Source of the DNA: Phycisphaerae bacterium
Lineage (GTDB): Bacteria > Planctomycetota > Phycisphaerae > UBA1845 > Fen-1342
Length of the DNA: 64,000 nt
Reading direction: 5' to 3'
Assembly: GCA_030428945.1 (NCBI GenBank)
Contig: JAUIEC010000012.1
Coordinates: 1 to 64,000, forward strand
Shown: one piece after another, positions 53,099 through 61,924 of the stretch
Numbering within the stretch: position 1 is the first letter of the stretch
Layout of the letters: each line of letters starts with the position of its first letter
Notes under the pieces: model-generated
The model's input: only the letters and a program-made list of their open reading frames with translations
What the model was told of the DNA's origin: nothing
Database searches by the model: none
Made by a program: the position numbers and the translations under genes

Positions 53099-54350
53099 TG
53101 CCTGTCGATGCCGATCGTTCTCCGTCGCGGGCCGCGCGGCCATCATCCTGCTGCTGGTCGGCCTGCTGCCAACCGGGCAGGCGCAGCCGGTCGCGACCGG
53201 GATCGACGTCCTCGAACGCGACTCGTTCGCCGCCCTGCGCGGGCGACGGGTCGGGCTGATCACGAACCCGACCGGCGTGACCCGCGACCTGCGCTCGACC
53301 ATCGACGTGCTGCACGCGGCCGACGGGGTCGAACTGGTGGCCCTGTTCGGACCCGAGCACGGCGTGCGCGGCGAAGCCCACGCCGGTGACCACGTCGCCG
53401 ATGCGCGCGACGAGCGGACCGGGCTTCCGCTTCGTTCGCTGTACGGTCCCGCCCGCCGGCCGTCGGCGGGAATGCTGGCGGGAATGGACACGCTGGTGTT
53501 CGACATCCAGGACATCGGCAGTCGCTCGTACACCTACATCAGCACGATGGCGGCGGCGATGGACGCGGCCGCCGAGCACGGCAAGCGGTTCGTCGTTCTC
53601 GACCGGCCGAACCCGCTGACCGGCGCGCGGATCGAAGGGCGTCCGCTGGATCCGAAGCACCGCTCGTTCGTCGGCTTCCTGCCGATCCCGTACGTGCACG
53701 GGATGACGGTCGGCGAACTGGCCGGGATGATCAACGGTGAGGGCTGGTTGTCGGAGGGGCGCCGCTGCGACCTGCAGGTGATCCGGATGGACGGCTGGCA
53801 TCGGGCGATGTGGTTCGACCAGACCGGCCTGCCGTGGGTGCCGACCTCGCCGCACATTCCGCGCAGCGACGTGGCGCTGTTCTACGCGGCCACCGGGATC
53901 ATGGGCGAACTGCACGTGATCAGCGAGGGTGTCGGCTATCCGCTGCCGTTCGAACTGTGCGGGCGTCCGGGGCTCGACCCGACCGCGCTGGCCGAATCCC
54001 TGAACGGACGAAAGCTGCCGGGCGTGCACTTTCGCCCGACCTACTGGCGGCCGTACTACCTGCGGTTCGTCGGCGAGACCTGCGGCGGCGTGCAGATCAC
54101 CTTCACCGATCGGGACCGCGCGGCGCTGACACCGATCCAGTTTCACGTGATGGATGCGGTCCGGAAACTGGAGCCCGACCTGGCCCTGTTCGGGAACGGC
54201 CGGGACGCGATGTTCGACAAGGTCTGCGGGACGGACCGCGTACGCGGCCTGCTGACGGAAGGCGCCCCGCTCGAACGGGTGCTGGCACTGTGGGACGAAG
54301 GGGTCGAGGCGTTCCGCGCTCAGCGAAAGCCGTACCTGCTGTACGACTGA
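53088..54350 (+). CDS. namZ: Exo-beta-N-acetylmuramidase (DUF1343, GH171)
   Basis: 420 aa, ATG with AGGA eight bases upstream, overlapping the preceding gene. Signal peptide IILLLVGLLPTGQA. The DUF1343 family (B. subtilis NamZ/YbbC) releases terminal MurNAc from the non-reducing end of peptidoglycan fragments. Family motifs: RRVGLITNPTGVTRDL, ALFGPEHGVRGEAHAG with the proposed catalytic Glu, VFDIQDIGSRSYTYISTM, VVLDRPNPLTG, PYVHGMTVGELAGMIN, WVPTSPHIPRSDVALFY. Full length. The MurNAc produced could enter through the SSS symporter and reach MurQ after phosphorylation; a MurNAc kinase is not recognised in the window. Confidence 0.95.
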   Translation: MKSDACRCRSFSVAGRAAIILLLVGLLPTGQAQPVATGIDVLERDSFAALRGRRVGLITNPTGVTRDLRSTIDVLHAADGVELVALFGPEHGVRGEAHAGDHVADARDERTGLPLRSLYGPARRPSAGMLAGMDTLVFDIQDIGSRSYTYISTMAAAMDAAAEHGKRFVVLDRPNPLTGARIEGRPLDPKHRSFVGFLPIPYVHGMTVGELAGMINGEGWLSEGRRCDLQVIRMDGWHRAMWFDQTGLPWVPTSPHIPRSDVALFYAATGIMGELHVISEGVGYPLPFELCGRPGLDPTALAESLNGRKLPGVHFRPTYWRPYYLRFVGETCGGVQITFTDRDRAALTPIQFHVMDAVRKLEPDLALFGNGRDAMFDKVCGTDRVRGLLTEGAPLERVLALWDEGVEAFRAQRKPYLLYD

Positions 54351-54377
54351 TGCAATCCGCCGGCGGCGCGGCGGGGA

Positions 54378-54418
54378 GGAGCGAGGAAGCAGGCGAGCGG
54401 TCCCCTGCTCCTCGCTCC
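54378..54418. terminator. Possible bidirectional terminator hairpin
   Basis: In the 108-base spacer between convergent namZ and the dockerin gene, 54378-54392 pairs with 54405-54418 (14 bp with one bulged A; GGAGCGAGG / CCTCGCTCC ends). No T-run follows on either strand. The sequence also resembles the GAGCGAGG octamer repeats near 185 and 571. Confidence 0.45.
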
Positions 54419-54458
54419 CGGCGCCCCGGCTCCCCAACGTGGCGCCCCCTGCCCCGTT

Positions 54459-56660
54459 TCAGACGCGGCACCCGAAACTGGCCAGCAGCGCGGCCAGGTC
54501 CGAGAGGTCGACATCACCGTCGTAATCCAGGTCGCCCTGCAGCCCGATGCCCATCGCACCGAAGTTTCTCAGCAGGCCGGCCAGGTCGGACAGGTCGACA
54601 TCCCCGTCAAAGTCGGTATCCGCGGCACAGGCCACTTCCAGCGCGTCGAGGTTGTCGGTCCCGACCGGACCGCCCGGGTTCGGGATCAGGCCGATCGCGA
54701 CGGACTGTGCGTAGACCGCGAACGCGCCGGTGAAGTCGGTAAACAGAACGTCGCCGGCATCGAGTCCGAACAACGCCAGCGAGGCCGAGCCCGGCGCGAG
54801 GCTGAAGAGGGCATAGTCAATGCCCGGTTCGGCCCCGGGGCCTCCGTTGGCCGGCCCGCCGAACGCGTTGTTGTCGAACATGACCAGGGCATCGATCGCG
54901 TCGGTGCCCGGGCCGGCGGCATCCAGCCCCATGCTGAGCGACGGGGCGAACGGCACCGTGATCGTACCGCCCATGCCGGGCGCGACATCGAACAGGTCGG
55001 CCGACGAGACGCCGACGGCCAGGGCTTCATCCGGATAGACCGAGAAGTAGGTCCAGTTGACGAACTGCCCGGGCGGACTCGCGACGACACTGCGCTCGAA
55101 GCCGTCCACGTTGTCGGTGTTGCCGGTCGCGGGCGCCGGAGCGGGGATGGTCGCGACGACCGGCACGCCACCGGCCAGGAAGCCCGGCTGGATTTCGTCG
55201 ATCGCCATCACCTGCACCGGCGGTCCCCCGGGCGTCGGCAGGAAGCCGGCGAACGGCCCGGGCCCGAGGACGCCGGCGAACGCGGCCGGCGGCGGCAGGA
55301 CCGGTCCGGCCCGATAGATGTCGCCGGCCGCCTGGCCGAAGGCGGCCTGTTGCGCGACCAGCGTGCCGGGCTGCGCGACGGTCAGGCGATCGACGCTGAA
55401 GTCCAGGCGGATCGCAAGGAACGGATCGATCGTGTTCTCTGAGAGGCTCGCGATGTAGCCACCGTTCGGGCTGGGCGTCTGGAACACCGGGCCGCTGGAC
55501 TGCACGTCCGCGTCACTCGCCGGCAGCAGGCCGAGCGTCGGCGACGGTGCCAGTCCGGGCGGGAAACCCGGGACCGGAATGCCGAACGGGTTCTCGGCGC
55601 CGAAGCCCGGAATCACGCCGGGCGGGCTGCCGATCGGTCCGGCCGGATTGTCGTCGAGCGAGAACGAGTGCAGGCCGACGCCCGGTCCGGTCGGCGCGAC
55701 CGTCGTGTTGGCGACCCAGTCGTTGAAGTTCAGCGGCACCGCGATGTTTCGCGGGGTCTGGATGACGTTGTCGTGCACGATGACCCAGTCGGTGCCGGGC
55801 ATCGGGTTGAGCGGATCACCGGCCGACAGGTAGCCGACCGCCGTGACCACGTGCCCGATGCTGTTGGGGCCGAAGCCGCCGGTCCAGGTCTCGTCATTGC
55901 CCCAGGGGTCGGGGGCCATGGGACCGAACGTGTAGAAATGCAGCGTGAAGGCCGCCTCGCCACCGCCGGAGGGCGGCAGTTGCGGGCCGAGCGGCACCAC
56001 GTTCCAGTGGGTCCAACTGACCAGCAGGGTGCGGCCGGCGTTGATCTCGCCGGTGATCTCCGCAAAGGCTGTGATCGGGCTGCCGTGCGGTGTGGCGGGC
56101 GTGATGCCGTCCGTGCGAACGCCCGCGGCGTAGGCCTGGCCCTGGGTGCCGGTCGTCCAGACGCCGGGCTGCACGGTCTGGAAGAAGCGCCACAGCCCGG
56201 TGTCCAGGTCCTTCAGGAACGTGCCGGGGTGCGGCGGATTGCCGATCAGCAGGCCGAGCCCGTTCGTGTCCATCCCGTACCCGACATCGGTCGGCAGCGA
56301 TGGCAGGTTCCCGACCGGGCGAAGTCCGCTGGCATCCGCGAGGTAATCCTGCCAGAGCGGTCCAGCCCCGAATGGCATGCTGGTGTTCGGGAAGGGGACG
56401 CCGTCAGCGACGGGCGGGCCGAGTACGTCTTCCCAGTGACCGGCCAGGTTGCTGCCCGAGGTCGGTCCGCTCCAGGCGTTCCAGAAGTCGACCACTCCGG
56501 GGGTGGGGTCGGGTCCGGGCCCGCCGTTGGGTGACCCGGGGGTGTACCAGTAGGGCTGGTCCCAGTCCGGGGCCTGTCCGGGCACGTAGGTCTGAGCGGG
56601 CGCAACCGCCGCGAGCAGCCCGCCGGCGAGTGCCGTCATCAAAAGCAGTCTGTGTGCCAT
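54459..56660 (-). CDS. Large secreted protein with dockerin-like C-terminus
   Basis: 733 aa, ATG at 56660 with AAGGAGG upstream. Signal peptide LLLMTALAGGLLAAVAPAQ. The mature protein is Gly/Pro/Asn-rich and low in charge; beta-rich segments include LWRFFQTVQPGVWTTGTQG, TLLVSWTHWNVVPLG, GIDYALFSLAPGSASLALFGLDAGDVLFTDFTGAFAVYA. The last region is a repeat type seen in planctomycete secreted proteins. The tail has two EF-hand loops (DTDFDGDVDLSDLAGLLRNFG, DLDYDGDVDLSDLAALLASFG). No enzyme motif is recognised. It faces the namZ gene tail to tail and the PAS regulator head to head. Confidence 0.87.
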   Translation of the reverse strand: MAHRLLLMTALAGGLLAAVAPAQTYVPGQAPDWDQPYWYTPGSPNGGPGPDPTPGVVDFWNAWSGPTSGSNLAGHWEDVLGPPVADGVPFPNTSMPFGAGPLWQDYLADASGLRPVGNLPSLPTDVGYGMDTNGLGLLIGNPPHPGTFLKDLDTGLWRFFQTVQPGVWTTGTQGQAYAAGVRTDGITPATPHGSPITAFAEITGEINAGRTLLVSWTHWNVVPLGPQLPPSGGGEAAFTLHFYTFGPMAPDPWGNDETWTGGFGPNSIGHVVTAVGYLSAGDPLNPMPGTDWVIVHDNVIQTPRNIAVPLNFNDWVANTTVAPTGPGVGLHSFSLDDNPAGPIGSPPGVIPGFGAENPFGIPVPGFPPGLAPSPTLGLLPASDADVQSSGPVFQTPSPNGGYIASLSENTIDPFLAIRLDFSVDRLTVAQPGTLVAQQAAFGQAAGDIYRAGPVLPPPAAFAGVLGPGPFAGFLPTPGGPPVQVMAIDEIQPGFLAGGVPVVATIPAPAPATGNTDNVDGFERSVVASPPGQFVNWTYFSVYPDEALAVGVSSADLFDVAPGMGGTITVPFAPSLSMGLDAAGPGTDAIDALVMFDNNAFGGPANGGPGAEPGIDYALFSLAPGSASLALFGLDAGDVLFTDFTGAFAVYAQSVAIGLIPNPGGPVGTDNLDALEVACAADTDFDGDVDLSDLAGLLRNFGAMGIGLQGDLDYDGDVDLSDLAALLASFGCRV

Positions 56661-56966
56661 GACCCAACCTCCTTGGCTTTGGCCGGGGATGGCGCTGCGA
56701 ACCGAGGCAGGTCGTCCCCGGTGTGTTGGCGATACATCCGCACCATCGGCCAAAGTCGCGCGGGCGACCATGGGCTGCCGGCGTCAGTCGCATGCGACGA
56801 AACGCATGACGGCGCTTGCCGGGCCGCACGCGGCGCGCTAGGCTTGCAGTTGACGGTCGCGTACTTCGCCGCGAAGAGAACCGGCGCGAGCGATGGTCGA
56901 CCGCCCCCCCTGCCGCCGGTTCTGCGCCGCTGGTCGAAGCCCGCGTCCAGGACGGAGGTGGCTGTC
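56661..56966. promoter_or_regulatory. Divergent control region with a 12-bp palindrome
   Basis: 306 bases between the starts of the dockerin gene and the PAS-LuxR-ArsR regulator. 56787-56798 is a perfect palindrome, GTCGCATGCGAC, followed by a half-site CGCATGAC (56802-56809). A -35-like TTGACG (56850-56855) has no good -10. No open frame here looks real. An operator for the adjacent regulator is a reasonable guess. Confidence 0.45.
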
Positions 56967-57941
56967 ATGTCCGGGCCGCACGCAGGCCGCGCCAGGCTCC
57001 CCGCCTGGCTGACACGGCTGGCGATCCCCCTGTGGGTGACCGATCAGGATCAGCGACTGGTCTATCTGAATCGCGGCGCCGAACTGCTGCTGAACCAGCG
57101 GTCCGCCGAGGTCTGCGGATTTCGCTGCTACGACGTGATCCGCGGCCGCGACCGCGATGGAGCGGGCTGGTGCCGCCGGGGCTGTCGCCTGATGCAGCGG
57201 CTTGCGGCCGGCACGCGGCAGCGGCCGATGCACCTGCAGATTGGTCGCGGGAGTGGCGGAGGCGTATCCCGCGTGCTGGTGCTGCCGATTCCGCTGCACT
57301 GCGTGGACGGCCACGAGTGCCTGGTGCACTGCGCGGTGCCGGAGGATCGCGTCGCCCGAATCGAATCGTACCTGCGGGCGGTGGCCGCGCGCGATGCCGG
57401 CGGCGACGCCGCCGGTGACGACCTGACGTCCCGCGAGCGCGAGATTCTCGAACTGCTGGCCACCGATCAGCCGGTCGCGGTGATCGCCGACCACCTGCAC
57501 GTCAGCGCCCACACGGTCCGCAATCACATCCAGCACATTCTGCGCAAGCTGCGGGCCCACTCGATTCAGACCGCGGTCGCGCGGCACCTGGTCGCGCGGC
57601 GCCCGAACCGCCCGGCCCCACCCAGCGAACCGACGGAGCGGATCCATCCGCCGCTGTCGGCCGCGCGGCGGGCCACGGCGGCCGAGCGGGCGGCCCGGGC
57701 CGGCGCGCTGGCCCATCCGACGCGGCAGTTGCTGCTGGATGCGCTGGCGGACGGCCCGCAGTGCGTCAGCCAGTTGACCGCCCGGGTGGGCGGCGCGCAG
57801 TCCGGCGTCTCGCGGCATCTGAGCGTGCTGCGACGGGCGGGGCTGGTGCAGTGCCACACGGACGGATCGCGACGGCACTATCGGCTGGCGGCGCATCCGC
57901 TGCTGGTGCTGCGTCCGGGGGTGCCGGCGCTCGACGGCTGA
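56967..57941 (+). CDS. PAS-LuxR-ArsR three-domain transcription regulator
   Basis: 324 aa from the ATG at 56967 (GGAGG seven bases upstream). Residues about 10-120 are a PAS-like domain (IPLWVTDQDQRLVYLNRGAE) with several Cys (CGFRCYDVI, GWCRRGCRL), a pattern seen in PAS-LuxR regulators. About 150-215 is a LuxR-type HTH (LTSREREILELLATDQPVAVIADHLHVSAHTVRNHI). About 235-315 is an ArsR-type winged helix (ALAHPTRQLLLDALADGPQCVSQL, SGVSRHLSVLRRAGLVQCHTDGSRRHYRL). Two DNA-binding folds in one chain is unusual. The Cys residues might sense metal or redox. Divergent from a secreted protein gene, its possible target. Confidence 0.9.
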   Translation: MSGPHAGRARLPAWLTRLAIPLWVTDQDQRLVYLNRGAELLLNQRSAEVCGFRCYDVIRGRDRDGAGWCRRGCRLMQRLAAGTRQRPMHLQIGRGSGGGVSRVLVLPIPLHCVDGHECLVHCAVPEDRVARIESYLRAVAARDAGGDAAGDDLTSREREILELLATDQPVAVIADHLHVSAHTVRNHIQHILRKLRAHSIQTAVARHLVARRPNRPAPPSEPTERIHPPLSAARRATAAERAARAGALAHPTRQLLLDALADGPQCVSQLTARVGGAQSGVSRHLSVLRRAGLVQCHTDGSRRHYRLAAHPLLVLRPGVPALDG

Positions 57942-58092
57942 TGTCGCCGGCGACATGTGATTGACGGACGGACACCGTTGCGACGGGTTCTGGCGGCGTC
58001 ACACTTCAGGCGGGCCTGGTCGTGGTCAACAAACCGCGGCGACGGGCCGCGGATGGCCGGGCCCTCTTTCCCGCACAGAAAGGGGCTTGATC

Positions 58093-60435
58093 ATGAACGC
58101 CGTAATGCGGGCGCGGAGCCCATCCGGGCGTGTGCTGCCGGGGGCGGGTGGCCTGATCGTGGTGGCCGCACTGCTGCTGGTGACCGGCAGCGTTGCCGCG
58201 CAGGATCCGAACACGGTCGTGGTGCTGCGGAACTTCACGCCGGCCGCCTGGCATCTCGATCCGGTGCCGTGGATCGGCGACGCGGACGGCAACGGGATCG
58301 ACGATGCGATCGAAGAACCCGAGCCGCAGATTCCCCCGGGCCAGGATGGTCTGATCGTCAACATGCGGCGCTGCATGACGCCCGACGAACTGGAGGCCCT
58401 GCTGCAGCGCGTCGGACTGACCGACCCAGGCATCGAGGCGCAGCAGCTCGGCCACCTGACGTCGCTGCTGATCGTCGGAATCGATCCGGGCCTGCTGCTG
58501 ACGTACGCCCAGGCGATCGTCGGCGACCCGGTCATCGGTCCCCAGGTCGCGTTCGTCGAACGGCAGCGGTTCTACACCCCGATCCTCGACGTCAGCGTGC
58601 CGTCGATCTGCGTGACGGACGACCCCGGCTCGACCTGCACGGGCAGTGTCGAGCTCAACTTCCCGGGCCTGGACGGGGGCGGGGTCAACATCGTGATCAT
58701 GGATACCGGGGTGGACGACACCCACGCCTGCCTGAGTCCGGGGCGCTTCGTGGGCGGCTACGACGCCTTCACCAGGACCTACGGCAACCCGGTCGATACG
58801 AACGGACACGGCACGCACGTGGCCTCGATCGCGCTCGGGCACGCGGCCATGCCGCTGGATCGGGGTGTCGCCCCGATGTCCGGGCTGATCGACGTCAAGA
58901 CGATTCCGGGGACGACCGCGCAGGTGCTGGACGCGCTCGACAAGACCTACGACAAGCGCGGCGAATGGGGCGTCCGCGTGATCAACATGAGCTTCGGGCG
59001 GCATGACGGGAACGACGACGGTCTCGACGCACTGTCGCAACTGGTCGACCTCGGCGCGGCCCGCGGGATCATCATGGTGGCCGCGGTCGGCAACGATGGT
59101 CCGACCAACAGCGGTGTCAGCGCGCCGGCCTCGGCGACGCGGGCGATCACGGTCGGTGCGGCCGAGGACAACGCGACGACGGCTCGGGGCAACGACACGC
59201 TGGCGTGGTATTCGAGTCGCGGTCCGCGGGCCGGCGACGGCGATCACTGCACCAACGACGAGTTGAAGCCGGATGTGGCGGCGCCCGGGACGATGATCAT
59301 GGCGGCGCTGGCCAACTCGGTGAACCAGGGCACGGTCAAGAGCGGTACGTCGATGGCGGCCCCGCACGTGAGCGGCACGGCGGCGCTGCTGATGCAGCAG
59401 TCGTGGAACAACAACCGCGGCACGCTGCGGTCCGAGTCGCTGAAGGACCTGCTGATCCGCTCGGCCTGGAACATCGACGATCCGCTGCTGGCGAACGACC
59501 CGAACCAGGTCAACTGGGATTCGGGCTGGGGCTGGGGCTACATCAACGCCTACCAGGCCTGCCAGACGGCCGAGGACGGCAGCTTCGACGTGACCTTCCG
59601 CAATCACCCCTACGCGACCTCCTGGATCTCGACTGACATCTTCGTCGGCGCGAGTCCGCCGACCGCGGGCGAGCAGACCTGGATCGACGTGTACGTGCGG
59701 AACAACGGCAGCGTGACGGCCGAGGACGTCCGGATCAACTTCGGTGATGCGACGCTGACGCCGACGATCGTGGCCTTCTACGACATCGGCACGCGGATCG
59801 TCGACCTGCCGCCGGGCGTCAGCAAGGTCCGGATGCGCTGGACGCCGCAGTACACGGGCCACCGCTGCATCTGGGTCGAGATCGGCTACGGGCCGGATAC
59901 GAACTACCGCAACAACTGGGCCCTGAAGAATTACGCGGTCGCCCAGTCGCCGGTGACGTTCGAGGCCCGCAACATCTACACGCTGAGCGAAGCGGAGATC
60001 ACCTTCGTCGGCACGATCGTGGATGCCAACACGCCCGGATGGACGATCGACATCTCGCCGGAGAGCGTCTCGCTCGATCCGGTCGACTGCCCGGTGGACG
60101 TGCAGGTCGAATTGATCCCGCCGGCCCGCGCGCCGCAGGGCGAGACCGCCCTCGCCGACGTGGCCGCCCGGATCGACGGAACCGAAGTGGGCGGCGTGCG
60201 GATCCAGGAGACCAAGGACCAGCCGGGTTGCACGCCCGACTGCGACGCCGGGGCCGGGGACGCGGACGTCGACGAGGACTGTGACGTCGATCTCTCGGAC
60301 CTGGCGACGGTGCTGGCCAACTTCGGACGGACCGAGGCGGCCCACCGGGAAGGTGACAGCAATCACGACGGCAACGTGGACCTGACCGACCTGGCCAACG
60401 TGCTGAGCCTGTTCGGGGCCACGTGCGCGCCGTAA
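58093..60435 (+). CDS. Secreted subtilase (S8 peptidase) with dockerin-like C-terminus
   Basis: 780 aa, ATG at 58093 with AGGGG upstream. Signal peptide LIVVAALLLVTGSVAA. After an N-terminal region (about 30-190) the S8 domain has the complete triad: D204 (IVIMDTGVDD), H239 (NGHGTHVASIALG) and S420 (SGTSMAAPHVSGTAALL), plus oxyanion Asn in VAAVGNDGPTNSG. A CARDB-like Ig domain (about 505-610: IDVYVRNNGSVTAEDVRINFG) follows, then another beta region and a dockerin-like pair (DADVDEDCDVDLSDLATVLANFG, DSNHDGNVDLTDLANVLSLFG) nearly the same as that of the protein at 702-4919. A tandem-hairpin terminator follows. Confidence 0.95.
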   Translation: MNAVMRARSPSGRVLPGAGGLIVVAALLLVTGSVAAQDPNTVVVLRNFTPAAWHLDPVPWIGDADGNGIDDAIEEPEPQIPPGQDGLIVNMRRCMTPDELEALLQRVGLTDPGIEAQQLGHLTSLLIVGIDPGLLLTYAQAIVGDPVIGPQVAFVERQRFYTPILDVSVPSICVTDDPGSTCTGSVELNFPGLDGGGVNIVIMDTGVDDTHACLSPGRFVGGYDAFTRTYGNPVDTNGHGTHVASIALGHAAMPLDRGVAPMSGLIDVKTIPGTTAQVLDALDKTYDKRGEWGVRVINMSFGRHDGNDDGLDALSQLVDLGAARGIIMVAAVGNDGPTNSGVSAPASATRAITVGAAEDNATTARGNDTLAWYSSRGPRAGDGDHCTNDELKPDVAAPGTMIMAALANSVNQGTVKSGTSMAAPHVSGTAALLMQQSWNNNRGTLRSESLKDLLIRSAWNIDDPLLANDPNQVNWDSGWGWGYINAYQACQTAEDGSFDVTFRNHPYATSWISTDIFVGASPPTAGEQTWIDVYVRNNGSVTAEDVRINFGDATLTPTIVAFYDIGTRIVDLPPGVSKVRMRWTPQYTGHRCIWVEIGYGPDTNYRNNWALKNYAVAQSPVTFEARNIYTLSEAEITFVGTIVDANTPGWTIDISPESVSLDPVDCPVDVQVELIPPARAPQGETALADVAARIDGTEVGGVRIQETKDQPGCTPDCDAGAGDADVDEDCDVDLSDLATVLANFGRTEAAHREGDSNHDGNVDLTDLANVLSLFGATCAP

Positions 60436-60448
60436 CTCCCGCCCCCTC

Positions 60449-60521
60449 AGAGCCCGCACGATGGTCGTGCGGGTTCTCGGCCGTGGCTGTGCACCGCCTG
60501 GCAGCCACGGCCCGTTCTTTT
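60449..60521 (+). terminator. Tandem hairpin terminator
   Basis: A 13-bp stem (60449-60461 with 60465-60477, loop TGG, one G-U pair) is followed by an 11-bp perfect stem GGCCGTGGCTG/CAGCCACGGCC (60479-60489, 60502-60512) and a short T-rich run (TTCTTTT). It ends the subtilase transcript. Confidence 0.8.
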
Positions 60522-60524
60522 CCG

Positions 60525-60553
60525 TTGGGACCGGACGCTTCGCCCGATACACT
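60525..60553 (+). promoter_or_regulatory. Candidate promoter of the DUF1501-PPC pair
   Basis: TTGGGA (60525-60530) and TACACT (60548-60553) at a 17-base spacing, 34 bases before the ATG, directly after the tandem terminator. Confidence 0.5.
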
Positions 60554-60586
60554 GGTAGCCTTACTTGTCTCCGGGAGGATCCCAGC

Positions 60587-61924
60587 ATGTCGGACGCAAC
60601 CCGCGGAGGGTTCTGCGGCGGCCCTGAACACGTACGCCCCAGCCGGCGCGAATTCCTCTACGTCGGCCTGGTCGGCGGGCTCGGCCTGACGCTGCCGCAA
60701 CTGCTCGAACGGCAGGCCCTGGCGGAGGGCGGATCGACCGCGGCGCCGGCGGCCGACTCGGTCATTCACATCTTCCTTCCCGGCGGACTGGCCGCCCAGG
60801 AGTCGTTCGATCCCAAGCCCTACGCCCCGCTGGAATACCGCGGCCCCTACCGGGCGATCGACACCAGCGTGCCCGGCCTGCGCTTCAGTCAGCATCTGCC
60901 GAAGAGCGCCGCGATCGCCGACCGGATCACGGTCGTCCGCAGCATGACGCACGGCGAGGCGGCCCACGAGCGCGGCACCCACAACATGTTCACCGGCTAT
61001 CGCCCCAGCCCCGCCCTGCAGTACCCGAGCGTCGGGTCGGTCGTCGCGCACGAACTCGGCGGGCGCGGCGAACTGCCACCCTACGTCTGCATTCCCGGAC
61101 AGCCGAACCCCTACGCCGGGTCCGGCTACCTGAGCAAACGCTTCGGCCCGTTCAGCCTGGGCAGCGATCCGGCCGCCGACGACTTCCGCGTCCGCGACCT
61201 GGCCCTGCCCGACTCGGTCGATCACGCCCGCTTCGAACGCCGGCAGCGGATGCTGGCGGCCGTCGACGCGCACTTCCGCGCGCTCGAGGAATCGGACGCC
61301 CTCGACGCGATGGACGACTTCTACCAGCGGGCCTACGCGATGATCAGCTCGCAGAAAGCCCGCGAGGCCTTTCACCTGGCGGCCGAACCGGAGGCCCTGC
61401 GGGCGGCCTACGGCAAGAACGCGGCCGGGCAGCGAATGCTGCTGGCGCGGCGACTGGTCGAGGCCGGCGTCCGCTTCGTTTCGCTGGTCTACGGCAGTTG
61501 GGACCACCACGCCAACATCGGCGAGAGTGCGGCCGGTCCGCTGCGCGCTTTCGACCAGGCCTACGCGGCACTGATCGAGGACCTCGACCAGCGCGGCCTG
61601 CTCGATCGCACGCTCGTCCTGGTCACGACCGAATTCGGCCGCACGCCACGCGTCAACCGCGACGGCGGGCGCGACCACTGGCCGCGCGTGTTCAGCATCG
61701 CCCTAGCCGGCGGCGGCGTGCAGCGCGGCCTGGCATACGGCACCTCGGACGCGACCGCGAGCGGACCGGACGAGGACCCGCTGACGGTCGAGGACCTGGC
61801 GGCCACGGTCTATCACCAGTTGGGCATCTCGTCCGAACGCGAACTCGTCGCGCCCGGCGATCGACCGATCGAAATCGTCAAGGACGGCCGGGTGGTCGAC
61901 GCGCTGCTGGCGAGGAAGGCGTGA
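60587..61924 (+). CDS. DUF1501 protein with Tat signal
   Basis: 445 aa, ATG with GGGAGG upstream. A twin-arginine signal (SRREFLYVGLVGGLGLTLP) marks export by Tat in folded form. DUF1501 belongs to the alkaline-phosphatase/sulfatase superfamily: VIHIFLPGGLAAQESFDPK, VRSMTHGEAAHERGTHNMFTGY, YGSWDHHANIG, TTEFGRTPRVNRDGGRDHWP supply the expected metal-site residues. The family is strongly expanded in planctomycetes and its substrates are unknown. It overlaps the downstream PPC-domain gene by four bases (GTGA), so the two are co-translated, a common pairing in this phylum. Confidence 0.94.
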   Translation: MSDATRGGFCGGPEHVRPSRREFLYVGLVGGLGLTLPQLLERQALAEGGSTAAPAADSVIHIFLPGGLAAQESFDPKPYAPLEYRGPYRAIDTSVPGLRFSQHLPKSAAIADRITVVRSMTHGEAAHERGTHNMFTGYRPSPALQYPSVGSVVAHELGGRGELPPYVCIPGQPNPYAGSGYLSKRFGPFSLGSDPAADDFRVRDLALPDSVDHARFERRQRMLAAVDAHFRALEESDALDAMDDFYQRAYAMISSQKAREAFHLAAEPEALRAAYGKNAAGQRMLLARRLVEAGVRFVSLVYGSWDHHANIGESAAGPLRAFDQAYAALIEDLDQRGLLDRTLVLVTTEFGRTPRVNRDGGRDHWPRVFSIALAGGGVQRGLAYGTSDATASGPDEDPLTVEDLAATVYHQLGISSERELVAPGDRPIEIVKDGRVVDALLARKA

